Source of the DNA: Planctomycetota bacterium
GTDB lineage: Bacteria > Planctomycetota > Phycisphaerae > UBA1845 > UTPLA1
Reading direction: 5' to 3'
Length of the DNA stretch: 64,000 nt
Assembly: GCA_016235815.1 (NCBI GenBank)
Contig: JACRIM010000058.1
Span: 243,595-307,594, forward strand
Shown: positions 53,575 to 63,943 of the stretch, piece after piece
Layout of the letters: the number at the start of each line of letters is the position of its first letter
Numbering within the stretch: position 1 is the stretch's first letter
Notes under the pieces: model-generated
What the model saw: the letters and a program-made list of their open reading frames with translations, nothing else
What the model was told of the DNA's origin: nothing
The model's database searches: none
Program-made: the position numbers and the translations under genes

Positions 53575-55194
53575 CTATCGGACAACGCCGGGAATCTCGT
53601 TCTCCTCGTCCTTGTCCTTCAATTCGGTGACCATCACATTGGTCGTCAACAGCACGCCTGCCACGCTCGCGGCGTTTTGCAGGGCCGACCGGACGACCTT
53701 GGCCGGATCGATGATGCCGGCCTTGACCATGTCGCAGAACTCATCGCGGCGGGCGTCGTAGCCGAAATTGCCCTTTTCTTCGAGAATCTGCGACACGATG
53801 ACCGCGCCGTCCTTGCCGCCGTTCTCGGCGATTTGCCGCGTCGGGAACTCGAGGGCCTTGGCCACCAGCTCCATGCCGGTTCGCTCGTCACCCTTTGCTC
53901 GCTTCGACGCCTCAAGAATCGGCTCAATGCATCGCAAGAGCGCCACGCCGCCGCCGGGGACTACGCCCTCTTCGGCCGCGGCTTTCGTTGCGTGGAAGGC
54001 ATCGTCCACGAGGTCCTTGCGCTCTTTGACTTCAATCTCTGTCGCGCCGCCCACGCGAATCACGGCGACACCGCCGGTCAGCTTCGCCAGGCGTTCCTGG
54101 AGCTTTTCCTTGTCGTAGTCGCTCGTCGTCTTTTCAATCTGAGCGCGAATCTGGTCGGCCCTGGCGGTGACGTCGCTCTTTTTGCCGCCACCCTGAATGA
54201 TCGTGGTGTTTTCCTTCTCAACGATCACTTTTTTGGCGCGGCCGAGCATGTTGATGTCGATCGTCTCCAGCTTAAGGCCGCGATCTTCGCTGATGAACTC
54301 GCCTCCGGTCACAACGGCCAAGTCGCCGAGCATCGCCTTGCGACGATCGCCGAAACCCGGGGCCTTTACCGCGCACACCTTGAGGATACCGCGGAGCCGA
54401 TTGACGACCAACGTCGCCAAAGCCTCGCCATCAACATCTTCCGAGATGATGAGCAGCGGCTTGCTCGAACTGACGACCTTTTCAAGCAGGGGTACGAGGT
54501 CGCGCAACGAGCTGATCTTCTTCTCGAAGATGAGAATGTACGGGTCTTCCAACACGCAAGACATCTCGCCCACGTCGGTGATGAAGTACGGCGAGATGTA
54601 GCCTTTATCGAACTGCATACCCTCGACGACCTTTTTCTCCGTCTCGAGGCTCTTGCCTTCTTCAATGGTGATGACGCCTTCCTTGCCGACTTCTTCCATC
54701 GCGTCGGCCAGCAGCTTGCCGATGCTTTCGTCACCATTGGCGCTGACGGTGCCGACCTTGGCCAGGTCGTCGGTCCCTTTGACCTTGATCGCCATCTTCT
54801 GAATCTGCTCGATGGCAACCTCCACGGCGCGATCAATACCGCGCTTCAGCAACAGCGAGCTTGCACCCGCCGCCACGTTCTTCAGGCCTTCCTTGAAGAT
54901 GGACTCGGCCAGGACCACGGCCGTCGTCGTGCCGTCGCCGGCTACATCCGACGTCTTGCTCGCCGCCTCATTCACCATCTTCGCGCCCATGTTTTCAAAT
55001 GGGTGCGGCAGCTCGACCTCCTTGGAGACCGACACGCCGTCCTTCGTGACGCGGGGCGCGCCCCAGGACTTCTGCAGGAGCACGTTCCGTCCCGTCGGGC
55101 CGAGCGTGACCTTCACAGCCTTGGCGAGCTTCGTCACGCCCTCGCAGACCATCTCGCAGGCCCGCTGATCAAAAAGCATCTGCTTCGTTGCCAT
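53575..55194 (-). CDS. groEL: GroEL chaperonin, paralogue 1 (no Gly-Met tail)
   Basis: A 539-residue chaperonin subunit. The ATP-site segments [22 protein letters not shown] and [15 protein letters not shown] and the hinge [12 protein letters not shown] are intact. The C terminus ends [16 protein letters not shown] and lacks the GGM repeat that lines the cavity floor in standard GroEL. ATG 55194 has AAGGAACG upstream. It is directly downstream of groES, while a second groEL lies upstream, so the operon encodes two different chaperonin rings or mixed rings. Confidence 0.96.
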   Translation of the reverse strand: MATKQMLFDQRACEMVCEGVTKLAKAVKVTLGPTGRNVLLQKSWGAPRVTKDGVSVSKEVELPHPFENMGAKMVNEAASKTSDVAGDGTTTAVVLAESIFKEGLKNVAAGASSLLLKRGIDRAVEVAIEQIQKMAIKVKGTDDLAKVGTVSANGDESIGKLLADAMEEVGKEGVITIEEGKSLETEKKVVEGMQFDKGYISPYFITDVGEMSCVLEDPYILIFEKKISSLRDLVPLLEKVVSSSKPLLIISEDVDGEALATLVVNRLRGILKVCAVKAPGFGDRRKAMLGDLAVVTGGEFISEDRGLKLETIDINMLGRAKKVIVEKENTTIIQGGGKKSDVTARADQIRAQIEKTTSDYDKEKLQERLAKLTGGVAVIRVGGATEIEVKERKDLVDDAFHATKAAAEEGVVPGGGVALLRCIEPILEASKRAKGDERTGMELVAKALEFPTRQIAENGGKDGAVIVSQILEEKGNFGYDARRDEFCDMVKAGIIDPAKVVRSALQNAASVAGVLLTTNVMVTELKDKDEENEIPGVVR

Positions 55195-55261
55195 AATTTC
55201 GTTCCTTCGTATCGCAAGCGGACAAAACGCCTTTAGGTCGTCGCCGCGTCAGAATTCCAAG

Positions 55262-55561
55262 TTACTTCTCGATGACCGCCAAAATGTCGCTCTCGCGGAG
55301 AACGGTGTACTTCGTCCCGCTGATTTCGACTTCGGTGCCGGCGTACTTCCCGTAGAACACCTCATCGCCGACCGACACACACAGCTTCGCCCGGTTGCCC
55401 GAGTCCAGCATTTTGCCCGGTCCGGTCGCGACGATCGTGCCGCGCGTCGGCTTCTCCTGGGCGTTGCCCGGAAGAACGATGCCGCCGGCCGTGACTTCCT
55501 CTGCTGCGGCCTGTTCCACCACCACGCGATCATCCAATGGATTGATCTTCAATCGAGCCAT
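55262..55561 (-). CDS. groES: GroES co-chaperonin
   Basis: A 99-residue cap subunit. The N terminus LKINPLDDRVVVEQAAAEE, the mobile loop with EVTAGGIVLPGNAQEKPTRG and the roof/C-terminal GDEVFYGKYAGTEVEI...DILAVIEK are all present. It sits between two groEL genes on the minus strand, 63 bases after groEL2 and about 67 before groEL1, so one cap may serve both chaperonins. Confidence 0.97.
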   Translation of the reverse strand: MARLKINPLDDRVVVEQAAAEEVTAGGIVLPGNAQEKPTRGTIVATGPGKMLDSGNRAKLCVSVGDEVFYGKYAGTEVEISGTKYTVLRESDILAVIEK

Positions 55562-55624
55562 GTCGAACTCCTCTTATCGTTGATGCCAGTCTTAATTCAG
55601 AAAACGCGCCGGACTCCGTCGCGA

Positions 55625-57781
<2,157 letters not shown>

Positions 57782-58219
57782 TTAATTCGCCAGCGGTACT
57801 TCCGGCCCCGGCGGAGGATTATGCCCTACCACGATGCGCCCGCAGTCCGGGCACTTCGTATCGCCATCCTTGCCGACAAATGAATTAAGCAGCACCCACG
57901 TCGCTTCCTTCTTTCGCTTGCCGTCCTTCGTCCAATAGCATGGCTCACCGGGAAAGCCTGTTTTCTTCTTGCTGAATGGAGAATCCACAGGGTATTGGTC
58001 GCCGTCCTTCACCGTGTATGGAAATGGCTTATTGGTCTCCGAACACACAAACATCGATTCCTCGCCTTGGGCCGATGGAATCGGTGCGTTCGTAAGGGTG
58101 CGATAGGTCAGATAGCCGGCCGCGCCAAAAAGCAGCAGAAACAGGAAAACCCCCAGCCCTCCGCCCAGCGGGTGCCCCGACGCCTTTGCTCCGCCCTGTG
58201 GATCGTTTCCCATCGACAT
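57782..58219 (-). CDS. Single-pass membrane protein with Cys pairs, unknown function
   Basis: A 145-residue protein. A short Gly-rich cytosolic start is followed by one membrane helix at about residues 21-43 (GLGVFLFLLLFGAAGYLTYRTL). The exterior domain has FVCSETNKPFPYTV and a late CPDCGRIVVGHNPPPGPEV. The Cys-x-x-Cys suggests metal binding. ATG 58219 or 58213 is the start. No known family is recognised. It lies between tRNA-Val and the groE leader. Confidence 0.58.
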   Translation of the reverse strand: MSMGNDPQGGAKASGHPLGGGLGVFLFLLLFGAAGYLTYRTLTNAPIPSAQGEESMFVCSETNKPFPYTVKDGDQYPVDSPFSKKKTGFPGEPCYWTKDGKRKKEATWVLLNSFVGKDGDTKCPDCGRIVVGHNPPPGPEVPLAN

Positions 58220-58293
58220 GAGTGGACTCCTGATTACGGATCGCTACGGCCCTCGGCAGGCGCTTCTCGCCATGGCAATGCCGGCAAATCGAC

Positions 58294-58367
58294 TGGGCGT
58301 TGCAGGACTCGAACCTGCGACCTCTCGGGTGTGATCCGAACGCTCTAACCAACTGAGCTAAACGCCC
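58294..58367 (-). tRNA. tRNA-Val (anticodon CAC)
   Basis: On the minus strand, acceptor stem GGGCGTT pairs with AACGCCC, with discriminator A at 58294. The D arm is AGCTCAGTTGGTTAGAGC. The anticodon stem TTCGG/CCGAG encloses loop ATCACAC, giving CAC. The T arm is GCAGGTTCGAGTCCTGC. CCA is not encoded. Confidence 0.93.
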
Positions 58368-58466
58368 GTTACCTCCGACTATTCTAACTTTCCGCCACCC
58401 CCACGCAACTTGCCATCTCACCCTACCTTACGCTGACGGTTTCCCATACATTCTTAACACACCACC

Positions 58467-60236
58467 ATGAACGAAACGACTCGATCCGCCGTAAACGCCT
58501 GGCTCGCCGATCCGGCCATCGCCGATGCCGACAAAACCGAGATCCACGCGCTCGTTGCCGCCGAAAACCACGCCGAACTCGCCGACCGCTTTGCCCGCGA
58601 CCTTGAATTCGGCACCGGCGGACTCCGCGGCATCCTCGGCGCGGGCCGAAATCGGATGAATCGTTACACCGTCGGCGCCGCGGCACAGGGCCTCGCCGAT
58701 TACATCCGCGCTTCGGGCACATCAAACCCCTCGATCGCGATTGCTTGTGATTGTCGTCGCCAGAGCGACACTTTTTCAAAACACGTTGCGTGCATCATGG
58801 CCGCCAACGGCATAACCGCGCATCTCTTCTCCGCGCCACGGCCCACGCCTCATCTCTCCTTTGCTGTCCGCACGCTGGGCTGCACGGCAGGCGTCGTCGT
58901 CACGGCCAGCCACAACCCGCCCGAATACAACGGCTTTAAGGCCTACTGGAGCGATGGCGCGCAGGTTGTGCCTCCACAGGACGCGGGAATTATCACGGCG
59001 GTCCGCGCTGTCGGTTCCTTCGCAAACATCCGCACCGTTTCCTTCGACGACGCCGTTCGTGATGGTCGTATCCGAATCCTCGGCGGCGAAATGGACGAAA
59101 AGTTCCTCAGCACTGTCCAATCGTCCTGCCTTGCGCCGGACGAATGCCGCTCACAGGGTCGCGCGATCAAGATTGTCTATACCTCGCTCCACGGAACGGG
59201 CGGCACGCTGATTCCACAGGCACTGCGTCAGCGAGGATTCGAACACGTTTTCGAAGTTCGAGAGCAGGCCGAGCTTGACGGCGAATTCCCAACGGTCGCC
59301 TCGCCGAATCCCGAAGAGGGACCGGCCTTGAAGATGGCCATCGACCTCGCCAAACGCGAAAACGCAGACCTCGTCATCGGAACTGACCCCGACGCCGATC
59401 GCGTTGGGATTGCCGTTCGAAAGCCAGACGGCGACTTTGCCCTGCTTAGCGGCAATCAAACAGGCGCGCTCCTGACGAACTACCTCTGCGAACGCCTGAC
59501 GCGGCTTGGCCGATGGCCCAGCCGCCCGGTCGTGCTCAGCACCATCGTCTCCGGCGCCTTGATGAAGACCATCGCCCGCCACTATGGAGCGGAGGTTGAA
59601 GAAACCCTCACCGGCTTTAAGTGGATCGCAGAGCGGATTCGCCTCTGGGAGTTGGAGAAAGTCGCCGACAGCCACCGCCGCCGGTACATCTTCGGCGCCG
59701 AGGAAAGCTATGGCTACATGCCGACAACGTATGTGCGCGACAAAGATGCCGTCACCAGTGCCGCCATGATCGCCGAGATGGCCGCCGTCGCGCGGAGCGA
59801 AGGGCGCACGCTGTACACCCTGCTCGACGACCTCTACCGCCAATTCGGCTACCACCAGGAAGGCGCGAAGAGCATCACCATGCCCGGCGTCGACGGTTCG
59901 CAGCGCATCGCGGCGCTGATGCAAAGCCTCCGAACGAATCCGCCCCGCGCCATCGGCGGCATCGACGTCGTCACGATCGGCGACCTGCAAACCGGCGACG
60001 TACGCAACGCGGAGTCGTCCGCCGTCATTCAACGATTCGATCTACCGCAAAGCGAGGTCCTGATCTACACGCTCACCGACGGCACCAAGGTCATCGCCCG
60101 CCCCAGCGGCACCGAGCCGAAGATCAAGTTCTACATACTGACCCAGGCCCCCGGCGACGACCTCACCACGGCAAGGAGTCTCGCATCGCAGAAGATCGAG
60201 GCCATCAGCGCCGACCTCACCAAGCTCGCCAAATAA
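58467..60236 (+). CDS. Phosphohexomutase (phosphoglucomutase/phosphomannomutase)
   Basis: Interconverts hexose 1- and 6-phosphates. The phosphoserine loop is TASHNPPEYNGFK near residue 150. The magnesium loop is GTDPDADRVGIA and the sugar-binding loop is EESYGYMPTTYV. The phosphate-binding C-terminal loop is RPSGTEPKIKFY. At 589 residues it belongs with the larger PgcA/PGM2-like enzymes. The start at 58467 puts the first domain 50 residues later as in that group. It is transcribed away from tRNA-Val with no partner in its operon. Glucose versus mannose or pentose preference is not certain. Confidence 0.92.
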   Translation: MNETTRSAVNAWLADPAIADADKTEIHALVAAENHAELADRFARDLEFGTGGLRGILGAGRNRMNRYTVGAAAQGLADYIRASGTSNPSIAIACDCRRQSDTFSKHVACIMAANGITAHLFSAPRPTPHLSFAVRTLGCTAGVVVTASHNPPEYNGFKAYWSDGAQVVPPQDAGIITAVRAVGSFANIRTVSFDDAVRDGRIRILGGEMDEKFLSTVQSSCLAPDECRSQGRAIKIVYTSLHGTGGTLIPQALRQRGFEHVFEVREQAELDGEFPTVASPNPEEGPALKMAIDLAKRENADLVIGTDPDADRVGIAVRKPDGDFALLSGNQTGALLTNYLCERLTRLGRWPSRPVVLSTIVSGALMKTIARHYGAEVEETLTGFKWIAERIRLWELEKVADSHRRRYIFGAEESYGYMPTTYVRDKDAVTSAAMIAEMAAVARSEGRTLYTLLDDLYRQFGYHQEGAKSITMPGVDGSQRIAALMQSLRTNPPRAIGGIDVVTIGDLQTGDVRNAESSAVIQRFDLPQSEVLIYTLTDGTKVIARPSGTEPKIKFYILTQAPGDDLTTARSLASQKIEAISADLTKLAK

Positions 60237-60255
60237 GGCAAGGATCATATGAAGA

Positions 60256-60786
60256 TCAGAATTGGTCGGTCGATGTGGCGTGGGAATCATGCGAGGCGGC
60301 GGGAGGCAGTGCGGGATCGGACTTGGGTGCGGGGAGTCGGGGGGCTTCGTGTGTGGCGGCGGCGATGCGGTGAATGTTCATCTCCTCGGTCATGTCAAGG
60401 CGGCGGCGGTGGATTTCGACCTGGGAGGTCATGCGGTAGGCGTCGGCCAGGCGGACGAGGGCGCGGGGGGAGAGTTTTTCGGTGAGGAGGGTTTCGACCA
60501 TTCGCTGGCAGACGAGGCGCGGCAGGATTGTTTCGGAGGTATCGGGGTCGGGGACTCCATTCTGGGCGAAGGCGGCAGCGCGGAGACTGGTGCGGAGGCG
60601 TCGGGCGTAACGGTAGAAGGCATCGAAGCTGATGCCGAGGTCCTCCAGGGCGAATTGTGCGTAACAGGCGGAATAGGTCGGCGGATTGCGCGAGAGGATG
60701 GCACCGTCCAACTGATCGAGTTGCTCGGGGGAGAGCGTTTTGGCGACAGTGGACGCCGTGTCACGATGGTCAGCAAAGAAGTTCAT
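60256..60786 (-). CDS. Hypothetical helical protein
   Basis: I do not recognise this 176-residue protein. It is mostly alpha-helical. The segment LSPEQLDQLDGAILSRNPPTYSACYAQFALEDLGISFDAFYRYARRLR, which occurs near residues 18-65, has the look of small helix-turn-helix proteins of mobile elements such as Mu gp27. That resemblance is weak. The C-terminal 35 residues are Pro/Ala/Ser-rich. ATG 60786 has GGGGGCG-type purines upstream. Convergent with the mutase gene, it ends 19 bases from it. The antisense frame 60262-60813 is also open, but its Gly/Val/Glu-rich translation reads as a shadow. Confidence 0.45.
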   Translation of the reverse strand: MNFFADHRDTASTVAKTLSPEQLDQLDGAILSRNPPTYSACYAQFALEDLGISFDAFYRYARRLRTSLRAAAFAQNGVPDPDTSETILPRLVCQRMVETLLTEKLSPRALVRLADAYRMTSQVEIHRRRLDMTEEMNIHRIAAATHEAPRLPAPKSDPALPPAASHDSHATSTDQF

Positions 60787-60820
60787 GGGACGCCCCCGTC
60801 AAAAAAAAGTTGAGGCCGCA

Positions 60821-60888
60821 AAAAAGTGCAAAAAGCGGGTTTTCGGGTGCGAAATCGCACAAACGGTTTGCAGTTTTTTGCACTTTTT
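60821..60888. repeat. Nested inverted repeat with A/T-rich arms
   Basis: AAAAAGTGCAAAAA (60821-60834) is exactly complementary to TTTTTGCACTTTTT (60875-60888). Between them lies a second near-palindrome GTGCGA-AA-TCGCAC (60847-60860). The GTGC/GCAC core recurs in all arms. The structure lies 35 bases upstream of the gene ending at 60786 (minus strand). It could act as terminator-like or operator-like DNA; the six-T run at 60874 would serve as a U-tract for plus-strand transcripts. Confidence 0.6.
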
Positions 60889-61119
60889 CGCGGAGAGAGG
60901 AAGTGAAACCGCAGATTTCGCAAAGGGCGCAGATTGGGTTGGGGGAGGGAAGGCACTGAGGCACCGGCCACGGCGGGCAGGCTGCGGCACTGAGGGGAGG
61001 AAGGGATTGCTTTGCAACGCGGGCATTGGGGGGCCTCCTTATCATGCGGCAAGAACACGGCGGGCACGCCCGGCCGGCTAAACGGGGCGTACTAACACTT
61101 ACCTAACTAATATAGCACT

Positions 61120-61199
61120 GGGGCGGGCGGGGGCAAGGGGAATTTTGAGATTTTTTTCGGGGGGCGTTAAGTATTGGGGGGGGCGGGGGTTGGGGCGGG
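61120..61199 (+). other. Two G-quadruplex-forming tracts
   Basis: On the plus strand four G runs (61120-61123, 61125-61127, 61129-61133, 61137-61140) with loops of 1, 1 and 3 bases are followed by a second set (61176-61183, 61185-61189, 61192-61195, 61197-61199) with loops of 1, 2 and 1. A six-G run (61159-61164) lies between them. They lie about 34-113 bases past the TPR gene stop, on its template strand, and could stall RNA polymerase. Confidence 0.6.
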
Positions 61200-61232
61200 A
61201 CGTCTCCTGCCAGTTGAGTTCGCCCCGCCGGA

Positions 61233-63125
61233 TCATCGACCGGGGGCTGATGGATTGGGGGGCAATTGGGAGAGTTCGTCGAGCCAGCCCTGGACCTGTG
61301 CGGATTCGGGTTTCATGCCGATCTTGGCGTAGTGGTCGCGGGACTTGGTCAAGAACTCGCGAGCTTTGGGTTCATCGCCGCGCCTCAGATAGATCAGGCC
61401 GAGCTTGTCGTAGGCGTTGGCCATGACTTCGAGTCGGCCGAGCTTCTCATCGATGGCGAGGGACTTGCAGATCATCTCTTCGGCGCGGTCCAGATCGCCG
61501 CGCGTCCGGTAGATGAGGTCGAGGTTGCCGTACTGGTCGGCCATGCCTTCGAGGCGGCCGAGCTTTTCGTTGATGGCGAGGGACTTGCGGTGCATCTCTT
61601 CGGCGCGATCCAGCTTGCCGCGCGTCTGGTAGATCCGGCCGAGGTTGCCGTAGACGGCAGCCATGCCTTCGAGGCGGCCGAGCTTCTCATCGATGGCGTG
61701 GGACTTGCGGTACATCTCTTCTGCGCGATCCAGATCGCCGCGCGTTTGGGAGATCGCGCCGCGGTTAAAGTAGTTGACAGCTATGCCTTCGAGGTGGCCG
61801 CGCTTCTCATGGATGGCGAGGGACTTGCAGTGCATCTCTTCGGCGCGGTCCAGATCGCCGCGCGTCTGGTAGAGCGCACCGAGGTTGCCGTAGTTGCTGG
61901 CCATGCCGTCGAGGTGGCCGAGCTTTTCGTTGATGGCGAGTGACTTGCGGTACATCTCTTCGGCGCAGTCCAGATCGCCGCGCGTCTGGGAGATCGCGCC
62001 GAGGCTGCCGTAGACGGCAGCCATGCCTTCGAGGCGGCCAAGCTTCTCATCGATGGCGAGGGACTTGCGGATCATCTCTTCGGCGCGGTCCAGATCGCCG
62101 CGCGTCAGGTAGATTAGGCCGAGGTTACGGTAGGCGATGGTGCGCCATTTCTCATCTGTCGCCAAATCACTGACACGCTGAAAGCGAGTTTCCGCCTCGA
62201 CCAGGTCGCCGCGCAGTCTCGCCACGAGCCCAAGGTGATTGATTGCATCGAGGTCGTCGGGCAAGAAGCGGAGGATCGATTCGAGGCGTTTCTTGGCCTC
62301 GTCGATGTCACCGCGAAGGTAGGCGATGGCGGAAATCTCGCGACACAGCTCGACGAACTCGCCGGCGACATCACGAATCTTCTGATCGTGGCGGTCGGCT
62401 AGGCTGATCAGGGCCGATTGGACCAGGGCACCGTCTCCGCTCGTTCGGGCTTCGTCCAATGCCTTTCTGGCTTCAGTGTTTCCGGCGTCCGCCTCATTCT
62501 GTAGGCGTTCCAAAGACGCTTGCAGATTCTTGATGATGGAATCCTTGTCTGCCGTTTGCGCGTAGTTTTGCTCCATCCGGAGGAGGATCGCGAGCGCATC
62601 ATCCTGTTTCGCGAGCGACTGATCCTGCTTCGCCTCCATGCGAACTGAGGCGGCCATGAGCGGCTTCAATGATTCCGTGAAGTCGATCCGCTGACGATCC
62701 AGCCAAGCGCTCAGCGTTTCCATCGCGCCCGTGGACAGTGCCGAGGCGGGATCCTTGCCTTCCTGACCTGCGCGAACCGCGGCGGACATCTGCCGAATCA
62801 ATTCCAGGTTGACCTCCTTCGGCAATCCTTCCTCGGATTCGCCGGATAGGGCGCGGACCAACAAACGAAGATCGTGGTGGACATATTTCAGGTGGTCATC
62901 CAGCCGGTCGGATTCTTGCTTGTGAGATTCTTTCTTTAGTTTGTGAGCTAACTTCTCGAAACCGACCCAGCCAGCGGCAAATGAAAGAACCAAGAGGGCA
63001 CCGGGTAGCTGCTTCGGGTCGAAGTTGGCGATGAGGTGTTCGACTTTCGCCGTCGCAGTGATGTGCGTGACGGCAGCGGTGATGCCGGCCAGAAAGGTGC
63101 CTACGTTGGACAGTGCCTTGGTCAT
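61233..63125 (-). CDS. Membrane-anchored tetratricopeptide repeat protein
   Basis: A 630-residue protein. The N-terminal part has two hydrophobic stretches (about residues 8-24 and 38-60). A long helical/coiled segment (about 60-270) follows, and then about eight TPR units of 40 residues with the consensus RGDLDRAEEMYRKSLAI then DEKLGRLEGMA and YGNLGAIYQT. The repeats form a protein-binding superhelix. Repeat identity is very high at DNA level (period exactly 120 bases), so copy number may vary between strains. No enzymatic domain is seen. It is transcribed alone. Confidence 0.82.
   Translation of the reverse strand: MTKALSNVGTFLAGITAAVTHITATAKVEHLIANFDPKQLPGALLVLSFAAGWVGFEKLAHKLKKESHKQESDRLDDHLKYVHHDLRLLVRALSGESEEGLPKEVNLELIRQMSAAVRAGQEGKDPASALSTGAMETLSAWLDRQRIDFTESLKPLMAASVRMEAKQDQSLAKQDDALAILLRMEQNYAQTADKDSIIKNLQASLERLQNEADAGNTEARKALDEARTSGDGALVQSALISLADRHDQKIRDVAGEFVELCREISAIAYLRGDIDEAKKRLESILRFLPDDLDAINHLGLVARLRGDLVEAETRFQRVSDLATDEKWRTIAYRNLGLIYLTRGDLDRAEEMIRKSLAIDEKLGRLEGMAAVYGSLGAISQTRGDLDCAEEMYRKSLAINEKLGHLDGMASNYGNLGALYQTRGDLDRAEEMHCKSLAIHEKRGHLEGIAVNYFNRGAISQTRGDLDRAEEMYRKSHAIDEKLGRLEGMAAVYGNLGRIYQTRGKLDRAEEMHRKSLAINEKLGRLEGMADQYGNLDLIYRTRGDLDRAEEMICKSLAIDEKLGRLEVMANAYDKLGLIYLRRGDEPKAREFLTKSRDHYAKIGMKPESAQVQGWLDELSQLPPNPSAPGR
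61381..62130 (-). repeat. 120-base tandem repeats encoding TPR units
   Basis: Six nearly identical 120-base units. The phrase GCGCGGTCCAGATCGCCG and close variants end at 61500, 61620, 61740, 61860, 61980 and 62100, an exact 120-base period. Flanking half units are more diverged. Such arrays expand and contract by slippage or recombination. Confidence 0.85.
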
Positions 63126-63339
63126 GGAATGCTATTGTATTGCCACGGGGTTTACATTGCCGTGAGAAAAGTCGTTCGTTTGAGGCCCGGCCTGGGGTTG
63201 ATCGTATCACAGGGATGGAATGAGGTGGAGATACGGGCGGGCGGGGGAGGTATTGTGTCCAAACATTTTGGCAGGCTCACTCCCCTATCGGCAAAGGAGG
63301 GTGAGACCCGCTCCTCACTTCCCCAAATTTCCTAAAGAA

Positions 63340-63885
63340 CTACGATCTGTTTTCGAGCCGAATCGGTAATTCGCTACGCAAACCTGAGGAACCGTTAGTC
63401 GTCGCAACGGCTGCTCGCTTCGGACTTCTTTTGGCCCTTTTAGTGGTCGTTCGCTTGACACTTGCTGGTCGTTTCAGATTTGAATAAGCAAGTCCTACTA
63501 TCCCAGCGGCCATTGTGCACATGAGTCCGATGCACCATTTGTTCTGATCATATACGCGATCTACCTCTTGTCTCAACGACTGAGCCAACTGTTGATGAGA
63601 AGCCTTGAACCCCTCGAAATCTCGCTGAAGCAGCGGAAGCCCTAACGCTTTGGCTGGATCCTGAAGAATCACGGACTCTAATTCGTCGATTCGAGCACCC
63701 AGTCTGTTGATTGAGTCGTCAAGGTCATCGAGTTGTAATGACTGGAGATCATCGGATGGCCCCGTTGTCGTTCTATTCCTAAGCGCGCTAACCTCAGTTT
63801 GCAAGCGTTCAATTTCAGTCTCAAGCCTGGCCAGTAGGTTCTCATGCTCCTCTAGAATGCTAAGTAGCACCGCAGAATGATTCAT
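63340..63885 (-). CDS. Coiled-coil protein with C-terminal membrane helix
   Basis: A 181-residue protein from ATG 63885 (MNHSAVLLSILEEHENLL). A long coiled coil covers about residues 8-120 (LARLETEIERLQTEVSALRN; DDSINRLGARIDELES). One membrane helix follows (WCIGLMCTMAAGIVGLAY, about 128-145), then a very basic tail (KRTTTKRAKRSPKR). An open frame reaches 63960 but would cover the divergent gene start at 63944. No family is recognised. Confidence 0.5.
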   Translation of the reverse strand: MNHSAVLLSILEEHENLLARLETEIERLQTEVSALRNRTTTGPSDDLQSLQLDDLDDSINRLGARIDELESVILQDPAKALGLPLLQRDFEGFKASHQQLAQSLRQEVDRVYDQNKWCIGLMCTMAAGIVGLAYSNLKRPASVKRTTTKRAKRSPKRAAVATTNGSSGLRSELPIRLENRS

Positions 63886-63917
63886 TCGATCCGGTCCAAT
63901 TGGTCGACCTTTGAAGA

Positions 63918-63932
63918 GACGGCGGAGCCGTC
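63918..63932. promoter_or_regulatory. Dyad between divergent genes
   Basis: GACGGC-GGA-GCCGTC is a perfect six-base dyad with a three-base centre. It lies in the 58-base spacer between the coiled-coil gene (start 63885, minus) and the plus-strand frame starting at 63944, with GGAGG five to nine bases before the latter. It may be a shared operator or an element end; unproven. Confidence 0.35.
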
Positions 63933-63943
63933 GGGAGGTCGTC

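Larger units (their letters stand above)
60787..61232. other. Gene-free region with inverted repeat and G-rich tracts
   Basis: A 446-base spacer. It holds a large inverted repeat (60821-60888) just upstream of the gene at 60786, then about 200 bases without visible structure. Two G-quadruplex-forming tracts (61120-61199) follow, just past the stop of the TPR gene. No coding frame here has a convincing start or composition. Confidence 0.65.

Noticed and set aside
53227..55236. 669-codon plus-strand open frame opposite groEL1 and dnaJ
   Set aside because: It is antisense to two unmistakable chaperone genes, and its His/Arg/Leu-rich translation matches no fold. High GC codon use keeps the opposite frame open.
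60262..60813. Plus-strand open frame overlapping the hypothetical gene at 60256-60786
   Set aside because: Gly/Val/Glu-rich low-complexity translation, whereas the minus-strand frame reads as a normal helical protein. Not fully excluded.
61381..62130. Regular repeats considered as a CRISPR array
   Set aside because: The period of 120 bases is continuous coding sequence for TPR units; there are no unique spacers.
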